A stretch of DNA of 64,000 nt from Allobosea sp. Root483D1 (GTDB taxonomy: Bacteria > Pseudomonadota > Alphaproteobacteria > Rhizobiales > Beijerinckiaceae). A program made the translations under genes and the position numbers. Where the stretch lies: contig NZ_LMJW01000011.1 in NCBI RefSeq assembly GCF_001429505.1, positions 462,770 to 526,769 of the forward strand. Direction: 5' to 3'. Shown one piece after another: positions 34,399 to 43,002 of the stretch. The notes below the pieces were generated by a model that searched no databases, was not told the origin of the DNA, and worked only from the letters and a program-made list of their open reading frames with translations. Each line of letters starts with the position of its first letter. The first letter of the stretch is position 1.

Positions 34399-35097
34399 CG
34401 GGCTGAACTGATCGAGCGATTGGCGGGTGGCGCGGCCGCTCGCCCTGCGGCCGGGCATCGGCTCGATGCTGTAGCGCCTGGCCATCTTCAGGATATGCGT
34501 GTTGAGCGCGGCCAGGGCGCCCGGCAGGTCACCGGTCTCGAGCTTCTCGATGATGTCGAAATGCTCGGCGCTCGCCTCGTTCCTGACGGAGGCGGTCGAC
34601 CTGTGCGAGCGCAGCGCCGAGACCTTGCTGGAGATCAGGCGATAGGCGTTGATGAGATAGGGGTTGGCGCTGTTCTCGATCGCCGCGAGGTGGAACTCGG
34701 TGTCGGCATTGGCGCTGCCGTAGTGATCGTCGGCCCCAATGGCCTCGTGCATCTTGCGGGCGGCGGCGGCCATGGCGGCGAGGGTCTCGTTGCGCTTGCG
34801 GGCCATTGCGAGGCTCAGCGCCTCGGCCTCGACCATGCGGCGGAACTCGCAGAGATTCTCGATGTCCTCCCGCGTCGGCAGGAAGACGAAGCTGCCGCGC
34901 TGCGGCCTGATGTCGATCAGGCCCTCTTGCTCCAGCGCCGTCAGCGCCTCGTGGACCGGGCTGCGGCTGACCCCGAGCCTGGAGGCGAGCTTGTCCTCCG
35001 ACAAGGCGTCGCCGAGCTCGACCTCGCCGTCGAGAATGGCTCGGCGCAGCCGCTCGGTGACGCGCGCCGTCAACAGCCCTCGTGGCCTTGACTCCAC
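34387..35097 (-). CDS. GntR-family regulator (FadR/FCD subfamily)
   Basis: A 236-residue regulator with winged HTH LASRLGVSRSPVHEALTALE (about residues 37-56) and an FCD effector domain carrying ADTEFHLAAIENSANPYL and EHFDIIEKLETGDLPGAL with the conserved metal-ligand histidines, plus NTHI near the end. It uses a GTG start at 35095-35097 with GGGGAG nine bases upstream. It sits between the SDR it overlaps at the 3' end and the TIM barrel/SDR genes on the same strand. The palindrome at 36830-36845 is a candidate target. Confidence 0.88.
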   Translation of the reverse strand: MESRPRGLLTARVTERLRRAILDGEVELGDALSEDKLASRLGVSRSPVHEALTALEQEGLIDIRPQRGSFVFLPTREDIENLCEFRRMVEAEALSLAMARKRNETLAAMAAAARKMHEAIGADDHYGSANADTEFHLAAIENSANPYLINAYRLISSKVSALRSHRSTASVRNEASAEHFDIIEKLETGDLPGALAALNTHILKMARRYSIEPMPGRRASGRATRQSLDQFSPLLD

Positions 35098-35209
35098 AGC
35101 GATGGACTCCCCGTCTTACCGGATGCCAGCTCGCATCGAACGAGACGAGCAGTATCCGCAACCGTGCATTGTCAGTCAGAAGAGCGGTCTTCCGGCAACC
35201 GCCCTCCTG

Positions 35210-36025
35210 TCAAGTCGGCAACGAATCGAGAAATCGTCGTGTCGCGTCCATTCCCCGTTGCGCCTTTGCCGTGAAGCTCAGTCCCGCGACGCTCGCATGC
35301 GGGGTCTCGACGCTGATCCAGATGTCGTCCGGAAGCGTCGCCATCAGCTCCTGCAGCCAGAGATCGCCCTCGCCCGGCAGCAGCCGGGCACCGCGCGCCT
35401 CGGCGATGCAGTCCGCATCGGTGGCGGGCTGCGCGGCCGGTGCATCGCAGAGCTGGAGATAGAGGACGAGGTCGGCCTGGGCCGCGACACTGGCCGGGCT
35501 GCCGCCCGAGCGCGACAAATGCAGCGTGTCGAGGAGGATGCCGACATTCTCGCGGCCGGAGGCTCTTGCCAGATCGGCGGCGCCCTCGATCGTAGCGGCG
35601 CAGCGCCAGCGCATGAACTCGATCGCCATCTTGATGCCGTGCCGGGCCGCGACATCGGCGATCCGCCCGAGATTATCGGCCGCACGCGAGCTCTCGTGGT
35701 CTTCCGAGGCGATCTGCATCAGCGGCATGCCGAATTCCGCCGCGGTCTCGATCACCGGCAGCCAGGTTTCGACATCGGTCTGCGGCAGCAGGGTGAAGAC
35801 CTCGCCATCGAGGAAGGAGACGCCGAGATCGGCGGCTACGCCCTTGATCTCTCGGATCAGGGGCTTGTCGCCGACGATCGGGTGGGCGAGCTCCAGGCCA
35901 TGCGGCGCGATCAGCCGCAGGCCGGCGGCGTCATATCCGGCCGCGGCGGCGGCGCGCACATGCTCGACTGGCGGGCAGCCCTGGACGGTCAGGAAGGCGA
36001 GTGACAGGGGGTAGCGCTGGCGCAC
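35210..36025 (-). CDS. TIM-barrel sugar phosphate isomerase/epimerase-like protein (paralogue 2)
   Basis: A 271-residue xylose-isomerase-like TIM barrel. Candidate ligands are in MAIEFMRWRCAA (about residue 138), ILLDTLHLSRSGG (about 168), YLQLCDAPAAQ and VSIETPH-like ISVETPHASVAG (about 243). The order and spacing match the 13727-14572 protein (LEFMPW, VDALHAGRS, QLCDAP, LLPGEG, EVPH), so the two are paralogues in separate operons. It lies 10 bases downstream of an SDR. The 112 bases between its 3' end and the GntR start contain no gene. Confidence 0.82.
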   Translation of the reverse strand: MRQRYPLSLAFLTVQGCPPVEHVRAAAAAGYDAAGLRLIAPHGLELAHPIVGDKPLIREIKGVAADLGVSFLDGEVFTLLPQTDVETWLPVIETAAEFGMPLMQIASEDHESSRAADNLGRIADVAARHGIKMAIEFMRWRCAATIEGAADLARASGRENVGILLDTLHLSRSGGSPASVAAQADLVLYLQLCDAPAAQPATDADCIAEARGARLLPGEGDLWLQELMATLPDDIWISVETPHASVAGLSFTAKAQRGMDATRRFLDSLPT

Positions 36026-36035
36026 GACGAACTCC

Positions 36036-36776
36036 TCAATAGGTCGCGCGACCGCCGGAAATGTCGAAGACGGCGCCCGTCGAGAACGAGCACTCCTCCG
36101 AGGCGAGCCAGCAGACCAGCGCCGCGACCTCCTCCGCCTGCCCGAGGCGGCCCATCGGGATCTTCGAGGTGACGAAGGCCCTGAACTCCGGCGTCAGCTG
36201 GTTGAGCATCTCGGTCTCGATCGCCGCCGGCGTCACGCAGTTCACCACGATCGGCGTCGCCGCCAGCTCCTTGCCGATCGACTTGGTCAGGCCGATCACG
36301 CCCGCCTTCGAGGCCGAATAGGCGACCGCGTTCGGGTTGCCCTCCTTGCCGGCGATCGAGGCGAGATTGACGATGCGGCCATAGCCGGTCTTCAGCATCT
36401 CGCGCACCGCCGCCTGGCAGCAGTGGAAGACCGCGTCGAGGTTGAGCGACATGACGAAGCGCCAGCCCTCGGCCGGATACTCCGCGAACGGGGCGAGCGG
36501 GCCGTTATGGCCGGCGCAGGTGACGAGGATGCCGAGCGGACCGAGCTCGGCCACGACCTGGGCGGTGGCGGCAGTGACCGCGTCGGCATCGGTGACGTCG
36601 ACCTTGTAGCCTCTCGCGTTCGGGAGCTTCGCCGCCGCCTGCTCGGCGCGGCCGGCATCGATGTCCCAAATCGCGACCTTGTGTCCCTTGGCGGCGAGCC
36701 GCTCGGCGATCGGAAAGCCCAACCCGCCCGCTCCTCCGGTCACGATCGCGACCCGAGCCGTTTCCGCTGCCTGCAT
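36036..36776 (-). CDS. Short-chain dehydrogenase/reductase (SDR)
   Basis: A 246-residue classical SDR with TGGAGGLGFPIAERLA (about residues 14-29), TCAGHNGPL in place of the usual NNAG, the catalytic serine in NLASIAGKEGNPNA and YSASKAG (Tyr154/Lys158 region). The C-terminal EECSFSTGAVFDISGGRATY is typical of sugar- or ketoacyl-type SDRs. It is divergent from the 36929 gene and starts the short minus-strand operon with the TIM-barrel gene. The AGH in place of NAG is seen in some sugar dehydrogenases. Confidence 0.88.
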   Translation of the reverse strand: MQAAETARVAIVTGGAGGLGFPIAERLAAKGHKVAIWDIDAGRAEQAAAKLPNARGYKVDVTDADAVTAATAQVVAELGPLGILVTCAGHNGPLAPFAEYPAEGWRFVMSLNLDAVFHCCQAAVREMLKTGYGRIVNLASIAGKEGNPNAVAYSASKAGVIGLTKSIGKELAATPIVVNCVTPAAIETEMLNQLTPEFRAFVTSKIPMGRLGQAEEVAALVCWLASEECSFSTGAVFDISGGRATY

Positions 36777-36814
36777 CTGCCGTCCTCCCTGTCGGTGTGT
36801 CAGCGATTAACCGC

Positions 36815-36845
36815 TTGACTCATCCAACATACTAACATTCTAGTA
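36815..36845. promoter_or_regulatory. Divergent promoter region with TACTA-N6-TAGTA palindrome
   Basis: TTGACT (36815-36820) is a plausible -35 for the plus-strand genes. Fifteen to seventeen bases downstream an inverted repeat TACTA (36830-36834) and TAGTA (36841-36845) overlaps where the -10 should be (ATTCTA region). The pattern resembles GntR-family sites, and the GntR gene at 34387 is the nearest regulator. Confidence 0.45.
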
Positions 36846-36928
36846 GGCTAGATGGTGAGGAAACGATCCCCTTGTCAAGCCGCCGGAAACAGGCGGGCGG
36901 ACAGCGGGGCGCCTGAGAGATGGATGCA

Positions 36929-37642
36929 ATGGGACTGAAGGGATCGGCCTTCCTGGCGATCTGGCACGACATCGCGGACGGCCAGCATGGCGAATACATC
37001 GAGTGGCATACGCGGGAGCACATGCCCGAGCGCCTCTCGGTTCCGGGGTTCCGGACGGGCAAGCGCCTGCACGCGCCCGAGGCCGCCCGCTATGTCTTCG
37101 GCACCATCTATGCCGGCGATGACCTCGAGGTCTTCCGCTCGCCCGGCTATCTCGTCCGGCTGAACAATCCGACACCCTGGACGGCGGCGGTGGCGCCGAG
37201 CTTCCAGAACTTCCTGCGCGTCGCCTGCGAGCGTGTCGCCAGCGCCGGCACCGGCGATGGCGGCAGCATGGCGACCATCCGCTTCGATTTTGCGCATCCG
37301 GAGGCCGAGACCGCGCTCAGGCAGGCGGCGCAGAGCCTCGTCGAATTGATCTTGTCTCTCCCCGGCGTGTCCTGCGTCCATCTCGGCATCGCCCGCAACG
37401 AGGTGTCCGGGGTGCGTACCCGCGAGACCGAGTTGCGCAGCGCGATGGCCGAAAAAGGCTTTGACGCGGTGATCCTGGTCGAGGGCTCGCAGCGTGCCGG
37501 CCTCGAAGCGGCCCGGCCGGAGATCGAGCGCTTGGCGATTGCGACGGGGACGCTGACCGCGCCGGTCGTGGATCTCTATGAGACCGCCTTCAGCATCACC
37601 AGCGAGGACATGCAAGCCCAAGCCGGACAGGTGTCGGCATGA
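36929..37642 (+). CDS. Unrecognised two-domain protein, dimeric alpha/beta-barrel-like (paralogue 2)
   Basis: A 237-residue soluble protein of the same unnamed family as 27314-28012. The shared segments are LKGS at the start, AIWHDIADGQHGEYIEWHTR and EHMPERLSVPG (about residues 10-40), and NNPTPWTAAVAPSF near residue 80. The start at 36929 (MGLKGS) aligns with the start of the paralogue; an ATG nine bases earlier also exists. The second half (about 110-237) looks like a diverged repeat. It overlaps the following epimerase gene by four bases and is divergent from the SDR/TIM-barrel genes. A role in binding or isomerising a small metabolite is a guess. Confidence 0.75.
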   Translation: MGLKGSAFLAIWHDIADGQHGEYIEWHTREHMPERLSVPGFRTGKRLHAPEAARYVFGTIYAGDDLEVFRSPGYLVRLNNPTPWTAAVAPSFQNFLRVACERVASAGTGDGGSMATIRFDFAHPEAETALRQAAQSLVELILSLPGVSCVHLGIARNEVSGVRTRETELRSAMAEKGFDAVILVEGSQRAGLEAARPEIERLAIATGTLTAPVVDLYETAFSITSEDMQAQAGQVSA

Positions 37643-38544
37643 AGCGCATCCTGGTCACTGGCGGTGGCGGTTTCCTCGGGGGCTGGATTCTGAAGCGCCT
37701 GGCCGAGGACGGCCATGCGGTGCGGATCTTCGATCGCTCGACCGATCGCCGCGTGCTGCGCGAGATCGCCGGCGAGCGGGCCGAGCAGGCCGAGTGGGTC
37801 CAGGGCGACATCACCGACAATGCGGCCCTGGTCCAGGCGGCGCGCGGCTGCTCGTCGATCATCCACCTCGCCGCCCTGCTGACGCCGGCCTGCAAGGCCG
37901 ATCCGGTCCTGGGGGCGCAAGTCAATCTGATCGGGACGCTCAACGTCTTCGCGGCGGCCAAGGCCAACGGCTTCTCGCAACTGGCCTATGCCAGCAGCGG
38001 CGCGGTCTTCGGCCCCGAGGACGGCGCAAAGCCGGAGCCGGTCACCCATTACGGTGCGTTCAAACTGGCGACCGAAGGCTGCGCCCGCGCCTATTGGCAC
38101 GATGACGGCATCGCCAGTGTCGGCCTGCGCCCGACCATCGTCTATGGGCCGGGCCGCGAGATCGGCCTGACGGCCGGCCCGACGCTAGCCTGTCGCGCGG
38201 CGGTGGCCGGGCAGCCCTACACGATCGACTATTCCGGGGCGCAGGACCTGATCTTCGTCGCGGATGTCGCGGCGGCTTTCGCGGCGGCGGCGACAAAGCC
38301 GATCACTGGCGCGCACGCCTTCTCGCTGACTGGCGGGACCGCCGATGTCACGGATGTCATCGCGGCGATCAAGATGGAGGCGCCGGGCGCACAGATCGGC
38401 TTCGGCGGGCCGCCGGTGCCGATGGCGGCAGAGATCGCGCGGACACCGTTCGAGGCGGTTCTCGGACCGATCCCGCGGACCTCGCTGCGCGAGGGCATCG
38501 CCCGGACCGTCGCACATTATCGCGCGCTCGCGCCGACGGCGTGA
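37639..38544 (+). CDS. NAD-dependent epimerase/dehydratase (extended SDR)
   Basis: A 301-residue extended SDR. The nucleotide motif VTGGGGFLGGWILKRL is at about residues 5-20, and the catalytic pair is YGAFK in THYGAFKLATEGCARAYW (about residue 137). GLRPTIVYGPGREIGLTAGP is the substrate-proximal segment. AARGCSSIIHLAALLTP replaces the usual VIHLAA. It probably epimerises, oxidises or dehydrates a sugar-like compound, perhaps a uronate. ATGA overlap with the preceding gene shows cotranscription. Confidence 0.87.
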   Translation: MKRILVTGGGGFLGGWILKRLAEDGHAVRIFDRSTDRRVLREIAGERAEQAEWVQGDITDNAALVQAARGCSSIIHLAALLTPACKADPVLGAQVNLIGTLNVFAAAKANGFSQLAYASSGAVFGPEDGAKPEPVTHYGAFKLATEGCARAYWHDDGIASVGLRPTIVYGPGREIGLTAGPTLACRAAVAGQPYTIDYSGAQDLIFVADVAAAFAAAATKPITGAHAFSLTGGTADVTDVIAAIKMEAPGAQIGFGGPPVPMAAEIARTPFEAVLGPIPRTSLREGIARTVAHYRALAPTA

Positions 38545-38675
38545 GCGAGCCGCAAGGTGGGAGCACGCAAGCCGATCGAGGAGATTGCCGTCGCGAAACG
38601 GGGCTCGGAGCAGCCACCACAACAAGATCGCGACAGCAAGAGCTGGTGACGACACAACAACCCGGAGGAGGAATC

Positions 38676-39506
38676 ATGTTGAGCAAGTTTTCGCGCCGTG
38701 CCGCGCTCGCGATGGTCGCGGGTCTCGGTCTCTTCGGCACCGTATCCCATGCCGACGCCCAGGCGCTGGAGAAGATCAAGAAGGCCGGTGTCATCCGCAT
38801 CGGCGTCATGGGCGAGCAGGCGCCCTGGGGCTCGATCGACGCCAGCGGCCAGAACCTTGGCTACGACGTCGACGTCGCCCGGCTGATCGGCGAGGAGCTC
38901 GGCGTCAAGGTCGAGTTTGTGCCGAACGCGGTCGCCGCCCGCATCCCGAATCTCCTGACCAACAAGGTCGATCTGCAGATGGCGGTGATGGGGATGTACC
39001 CCGACCGGGCCAAGGCGGTGCAGTTCTCCAAGCCCTATTCCGGGCTGAAGATCATCCTTTTGTCGAGCAAGAAGAACAAGATCGAGAAGATCGAGGATGC
39101 CCGCAGCCTGCGCATCGGCGTGCCGCGCGGCGCCGCCCAGGACAAGGCGATCACCACGCTGCTTGGCGATGTCCCGAACATTCGCCGCTTCGACGACGAC
39201 AGCTCGACCATGCAGGCGCTCGTCTCCGGGCAGGTCGACGCGATCGGCGGCAACACCACCTACAAGATCAATCTCGACAAGGCCTCGCCCGGCAACGATT
39301 TCGAGCAGAAGCTCGTCTTCAACGAGCAGTGGCAGGGCATCACCACCAAGCTCGGCGATGCCGAGATCAACACCTGGCTGAATCAGTTCATCGACAAGGC
39401 GACGGCCGATGGCCGGCTCGAGAAGATCAGCCAAAAATGGCTGGCCCAACCCCTGCCGACCTTCCCGGCCTCGGTCGAGGGCGTGCCCTTCACCGTCGCC
39501 AAGTAA
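38676..39506 (+). CDS. Polar-amino-acid-type ABC importer, periplasmic binding protein (family 3)
   Basis: A 276-residue binding protein. A signal peptide with a twin-arginine-like start (MLSKFSRRAALAMVAGLGLF) ends at about SHADAQA. The mature part has IRIGVMGEQAPWGSIDASG, LGYDVDVARLIGEELGVKV and NLLTNKVDLQMAVMGMYPDR, all typical of family 3. The frame is open to 38541, but the ATG at 38676 with an excellent GGAGGAGGAA is the start. The 131 bases upstream show no further gene. The usual ligands are amino acids, but the operon also encodes a dehydroquinase and an aldo/keto reductase, so the ligand may be a carboxylated ring. Confidence 0.9.
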   Translation: MLSKFSRRAALAMVAGLGLFGTVSHADAQALEKIKKAGVIRIGVMGEQAPWGSIDASGQNLGYDVDVARLIGEELGVKVEFVPNAVAARIPNLLTNKVDLQMAVMGMYPDRAKAVQFSKPYSGLKIILLSSKKNKIEKIEDARSLRIGVPRGAAQDKAITTLLGDVPNIRRFDDDSSTMQALVSGQVDAIGGNTTYKINLDKASPGNDFEQKLVFNEQWQGITTKLGDAEINTWLNQFIDKATADGRLEKISQKWLAQPLPTFPASVEGVPFTVAK

Positions 39507-39537
39507 GACGGCCCCGCCCTTGAGGCAGGCACTTCGA

Positions 39538-39560
39538 GCACGGCCGTATCCCGGCCGTGC
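39538..39560 (+). terminator. Stem-loop between the binding protein and aroQ
   Basis: Perfect 9-base arms GCACGGCCG (39538-39546) and CGGCCGTGC (39552-39560) around TATCC, in the 83-base gap after the binding-protein stop. No T-run follows. It may protect the binding-protein message and reduce downstream expression, as is common in importer operons. Confidence 0.55.
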
Positions 39561-39589
39561 CACTTCTCCCGCCGTGGCAGGGAACCGGA

Positions 39590-40024
39590 ATGCGGACGAT
39601 CTTCATCCTGAACGGGCCGAACCTCAATTTGCTGGGGCAGCGCGAGCCTGAGATCTACGGCCACACGACCCTGGACGAGATCCGCGGCTGGTGCGAGGCC
39701 GATGCGGCAGAGCTCGGCCTCGCGGTCGAGTTCCGCCAGTCGAATTTCGAGGGCGAGATCATCGAGGCGATCCACGCTGCGCGGACCAAGGCGGCGGGGA
39801 TCATCATCAATCCGGCGGGCTACAGCTTCACCTCGATCGCCATCCTCGATGCGCTCAAGATGTTCGAGCGGCCGAAGATCGAATTGCATATCTCGAACAT
39901 CCACCAGCGCGAGGCGATCTACCACAATTCGCTGGTCTCGAAGACCGCGACCGCCGTCATCGCCGGCCTCGGCGCCTATGGCTATCGGCTCGCTTTGCGC
40001 GCCATGGCGGAGATGACCCGATGA
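39590..40024 (+). CDS. aroQ: Type II 3-dehydroquinate dehydratase
   Basis: A 144-residue dehydroquinase that interconverts 3-dehydroquinate and 3-dehydroshikimate, usually as a dodecamer. The conserved LNGPNLNLLGQREPEIYG (about residues 7-24) supplies the arginine and tyrosine of the active site. NPAGYSFTSIAILDALK (about 75-91) and ELHISNIHQREAIYHNS (about 99-115) carry the catalytic histidine and the substrate loop. The ATG at 39590 fits family length; an upstream start at 39557 is possible. Its position inside an ABC importer operon, with an aldo/keto reductase behind it, argues for a catabolic copy used for quinate- or shikimate-like substrates rather than aromatic biosynthesis. Confidence 0.9.
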   Translation: MRTIFILNGPNLNLLGQREPEIYGHTTLDEIRGWCEADAAELGLAVEFRQSNFEGEIIEAIHAARTKAAGIIINPAGYSFTSIAILDALKMFERPKIELHISNIHQREAIYHNSLVSKTATAVIAGLGAYGYRLALRAMAEMTR

Positions 40025-40851
40025 TTTCATCGATGACGAAGACGATCCGCGGCGAAAACATCCCCGCTCTCGGGCTCGGCACCTTCGAACTGACCGGGCC
40101 GGCGGGCGAAACGGCGATCCGCGCCGCGATCGACCTCGGCTACCGGCAGATCGACACCGCGATCCGCTACGGCAACGAAGTCGAGGTCGGGCGGGCGATC
40201 CGCAGCTCCGGCGTGGCGCGGGCTGAGCTCTTTGTCACCACCAAGATCTGGTTCAACGACCTCAAGCCCGACATGGTGCACCAACGCGTCGGCGAGAGCC
40301 TGGAACGGCTTGGGCTCGACCAGGTCGACCTGCTGCTGGTCCATTGGCCGGCAAAGGATATTGCTCTTGGCGAGACCCTGGCGGCCTTCGCCGAGGAGAA
40401 GAGCAAAGGCCGGACCCGCCTGATCGGCGTCAGCAATTTCACGGTCGCGCTGCTCGACGAGGCGCTCGACGTGCACAGGGCCGAGCTGTTCTGCAATCAG
40501 GTCGAATACCATCCCTTCCTGTCGCAGGAGCGCCTGCTCACCCGGATGCGGCGCGCCGGCATGCTGCTCAATGCCTACCAGCCGATCGCGCGCGGCAAGG
40601 TCTTCGATTGCGAGCTGCTCAATGCGCTCGGCCGCAAATACGGCAAGAGCGCCGGACAGGTGACGCTGCGCTGGCTGGTCCAGCAGGACGGCGTCGGGGC
40701 GATCCCGCGCTCGTCCCGCCCCGAGAACATGCGCGCCAATCTCGACATCTTCGATTTCGAGCTGTCACCGGAGGACATGGCGGCGATCCACGGGCTTGCT
40801 AGCGGCCAACGCTATTCCAGCTTCGAGTGGGCACCCGATTGGGATGGCTGA
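40021..40851 (+). CDS. Aldo/keto reductase
   Basis: A 276-residue NADPH-dependent (beta/alpha)8 reductase. The catalytic tetrad is visible: Asp and Tyr in IDTAIRYGNEVEVG (about residues 44-57), Lys in FVTTKIWFND, and His in LLLVHWPAKD. NADPH contacts are in LIGVSNFTVALLDEAL and GAIPRSSRPENMRANL. The ATG at 40021 overlaps the aroQ stop; MTKTIRG at 40033 is an alternative start. It is most like the 2,5-diketo-gluconate reductase branch. The substrate is probably the ketone or aldehyde formed from the compound carried by the surrounding importer. Confidence 0.88.
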   Translation: MISSMTKTIRGENIPALGLGTFELTGPAGETAIRAAIDLGYRQIDTAIRYGNEVEVGRAIRSSGVARAELFVTTKIWFNDLKPDMVHQRVGESLERLGLDQVDLLLVHWPAKDIALGETLAAFAEEKSKGRTRLIGVSNFTVALLDEALDVHRAELFCNQVEYHPFLSQERLLTRMRRAGMLLNAYQPIARGKVFDCELLNALGRKYGKSAGQVTLRWLVQQDGVGAIPRSSRPENMRANLDIFDFELSPEDMAAIHGLASGQRYSSFEWAPDWDG

Positions 40852-40878
40852 AGACATGTGCGGAGCAACGGAGGCCCG

Positions 40879-41541
40879 ATGACCCTCGATTTCAGCGTCG
40901 TCACGAACGCCTGGCAATCGCTGTTGCTGGGAACGTTCGGGACTTTGTTCCTGGCCTTCTCGGGCATGGCCATCGCCATGATCGTAGGCATCCTGGGCGT
41001 GGTTGTGCTCAGGATGCAGCTCTGGCTTCCCTCGCTACTGGTCAACGCCTTCATCGAGATCGTGCGCAATACGCCGTTCCTGGTGCAGATCTTCTTCCTG
41101 TTCTTCGCCTTGCCGCTGGCCGGCGTCCGCCTGAACCCGACGGTCACGGCGATTCTCGCGCTCGGCCTCAACGGGGGCGCCTACGCCATCGAGATCATCC
41201 GTGGCGGTGTCGAGAGCGTCCCGAAGGGGCAGACCGAGGCCGGTCTCGCGCTTGGCCTGCACAAGCACGAGGTCTTCCGGCTGATCGTGCTGACACCGGC
41301 CCTGCGCGCGATCTATCCCTCGCTGGCCAGCCAATTCATCCTGCTGACGCTGACCACCGCGATCTGCACCTCGATCTCCGCCTATGAACTGACCTCGGTC
41401 GGCCAGAGGATCGAGGCGGAAACCTTCCGCAGCTTCGAGACCTATTTCACCCTCACCGGCATCTATCTGGTGATCTCGCTGGTGACGATGTGGCTGCTCG
41501 CCGCCATCGGCCGCCGGGCCTTCAGCTATCCGCTGCGCTGA
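40879..41541 (+). CDS. Polar-amino-acid-type ABC importer permease 1
   Basis: A 220-residue HisM/GlnP-type permease with four to five helices. The family segment NAFIEIVRNTPFLVQIFFLF is at about residues 56-75, and the ATPase-docking loop is EIIRGGVESVPKGQTEAGLA (about 111-130). The ATG at 40879 follows a GGAGG. The gene ends 10 bases before the second permease, so the two form the heterodimeric channel. Confidence 0.92.
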   Translation: MTLDFSVVTNAWQSLLLGTFGTLFLAFSGMAIAMIVGILGVVVLRMQLWLPSLLVNAFIEIVRNTPFLVQIFFLFFALPLAGVRLNPTVTAILALGLNGGAYAIEIIRGGVESVPKGQTEAGLALGLHKHEVFRLIVLTPALRAIYPSLASQFILLTLTTAICTSISAYELTSVGQRIEAETFRSFETYFTLTGIYLVISLVTMWLLAAIGRRAFSYPLR

Positions 41542-41551
41542 GGAGGTCGAG

Positions 41552-42196
41552 TTGGGCGTCCAGGAATTCACCTATCTGCTGCAGGGCCTGCTCTGGACCT
41601 TGCTGCTCGCCGCGATCGGCTTTGCCGGCGGCATCGTCTTCGGCGTCGTCGTCGCGTTGATGCGGGTGTCGGCGTCGCCCTGGCTGCGGCTCCCGGCGAT
41701 CGGTTGGATCGGCCTGTTCCAGGGCACGCCGCTGCTGATGCAGCTGTTCGTCGCCTATTTCGGCCTGCCTCTGCTTGGTTTCGATGTGCCGGCCTGGGCC
41801 GCCGTCTCGGTGGCATTGACGGCGCACGCCTCGGCTTTCCTCGGCGAGATCTGGCGCGGCGCGATCCAGGCCGTGCCACAGGGTCAGAGCGAAGCCGCCA
41901 ATGCGCTCGGGCTTTCCGCGCGCAGCCGCATGGTCGACGTGATCATGCCCCAGGCCTTCAAATTGTCGCTGCCCGCGACCGTCGGCTTCCTCGTGCAGTT
42001 GCTGAAGGGGACCTCGCTTGCCGCGATCGTCGGCTTCATCGAGCTGACCCGGGCCGGCACCATCGTGTCGAATCAGATCTACAAGCCATTGCTCGTCTTC
42101 GGCGTGGTCGGGGCGTTGTACTTCGCCCTGTGCTGGCCGCTCTCGCTCTGGGGCCGCAGGCTCGAGCGGAAGATGGCGGCCGCGGCGGCGAAATAA
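41552..42196 (+). CDS. Polar-amino-acid-type ABC importer permease 2
   Basis: A 214-residue permease of the same family, with [20 protein letters not shown] (about residues 50-69) and the docking loop [20 protein letters not shown]. It starts with TTG at 41552, five bases behind AGGAGG, and no ATG start is available nearby in frame, so the TTG start is well supported. TTG starts usually lower expression slightly. It is followed four bases later by the ATPase gene. Confidence 0.9.
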   Translation: MGVQEFTYLLQGLLWTLLLAAIGFAGGIVFGVVVALMRVSASPWLRLPAIGWIGLFQGTPLLMQLFVAYFGLPLLGFDVPAWAAVSVALTAHASAFLGEIWRGAIQAVPQGQSEAANALGLSARSRMVDVIMPQAFKLSLPATVGFLVQLLKGTSLAAIVGFIELTRAGTIVSNQIYKPLLVFGVVGALYFALCWPLSLWGRRLERKMAAAAAK

Positions 42197-42200
42197 GGGG

Positions 42201-42974
42201 ATGACCGTGACCGAGCCCAACACCGGCGATCGCGCCGCCGCTCCGATGATCGAGATGCGGCATGTCGAGAAATTCTATGGCCCCTTTCATGCTCTCAAGG
42301 ACGTCAACCTCCGCGTGACCAAGGGCGAGAAGATCGTGCTCTGCGGCCCCTCGGGCTCGGGCAAGTCGACGCTGATCCGCTGCATCAATCACCTCGAAGC
42401 GATCAAGAGCGGCGAGATCACCGTCGCCGGCCACCGGCTGACCGACAGCCAGAAGGCGGTCGATGCGGTGCGCCGCGAAGTCGGCATGGTGTTCCAGCAG
42501 TTCAACCTGTTCCCGCACAAAACGGTGCTGGAGAACTGCATCCTCGCCCCGATGCGGGTGCGCGGCCTGTCACATAGCGAGGCGGAGGCGACGGCGCGGA
42601 AATATCTGGAGCGGGTCCGCATCGGCGACCAGGCGGCGAAGTATCCGGCGCAGCTCTCCGGCGGGCAGCAGCAGCGCGTCGCGATCGCACGAGCCTTGTG
42701 CCTGGAGCCGAAGGCCATGCTGTTCGACGAGCCGACCTCGGCGCTAGACCCCGAAATGGTCAAGGAAGTCCTCGACACCATGGTTTCGCTCGCCCGCGAC
42801 GGCATGACCATGATCTGCGTGACACATGAGATGGGTTTCGCCCGGCAGGTGGCGGACCGCGTCATCTTCATGGCCGACGGCGCCATCGTCGAGGAGAACG
42901 ATCCGGAGAGCTTCTTCCGGGCCCCGGCACATGCCCGCACCCGTGCCTTCCTCGGCGAGATCCTGCATCATTAG
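42201..42974 (+). CDS. Polar-amino-acid-type ABC importer ATPase
   Basis: A 257-residue GlnQ/HisP-type ATPase. Walker [10 protein letters not shown] (about residues 50-58), Q-loop [16 protein letters not shown], signature LSGGQQQR and Walker [19 protein letters not shown] are all intact, with the [16 protein letters not shown] switch. The tail [21 protein letters not shown] is typical of the family. It closes the importer operon and is convergent with the fds operon, whose last gene ends 28 bases away. Confidence 0.93.
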   Translation: MTVTEPNTGDRAAAPMIEMRHVEKFYGPFHALKDVNLRVTKGEKIVLCGPSGSGKSTLIRCINHLEAIKSGEITVAGHRLTDSQKAVDAVRREVGMVFQQFNLFPHKTVLENCILAPMRVRGLSHSEAEATARKYLERVRIGDQAAKYPAQLSGGQQQRVAIARALCLEPKAMLFDEPTSALDPEMVKEVLDTMVSLARDGMTMICVTHEMGFARQVADRVIFMADGAIVEENDPESFFRAPAHARTRAFLGEILHH

Positions 42975-43002
42975 GGCTGCCCTGGCGGCAAGAGTCGGCA
43001 AC

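Noticed and set aside
38541..38675. N-terminal extension of the family 3 binding protein
   Set aside because: The ATG at 38676 has a near-perfect ribosome-binding site and begins a signal peptide; the extension would mask it.
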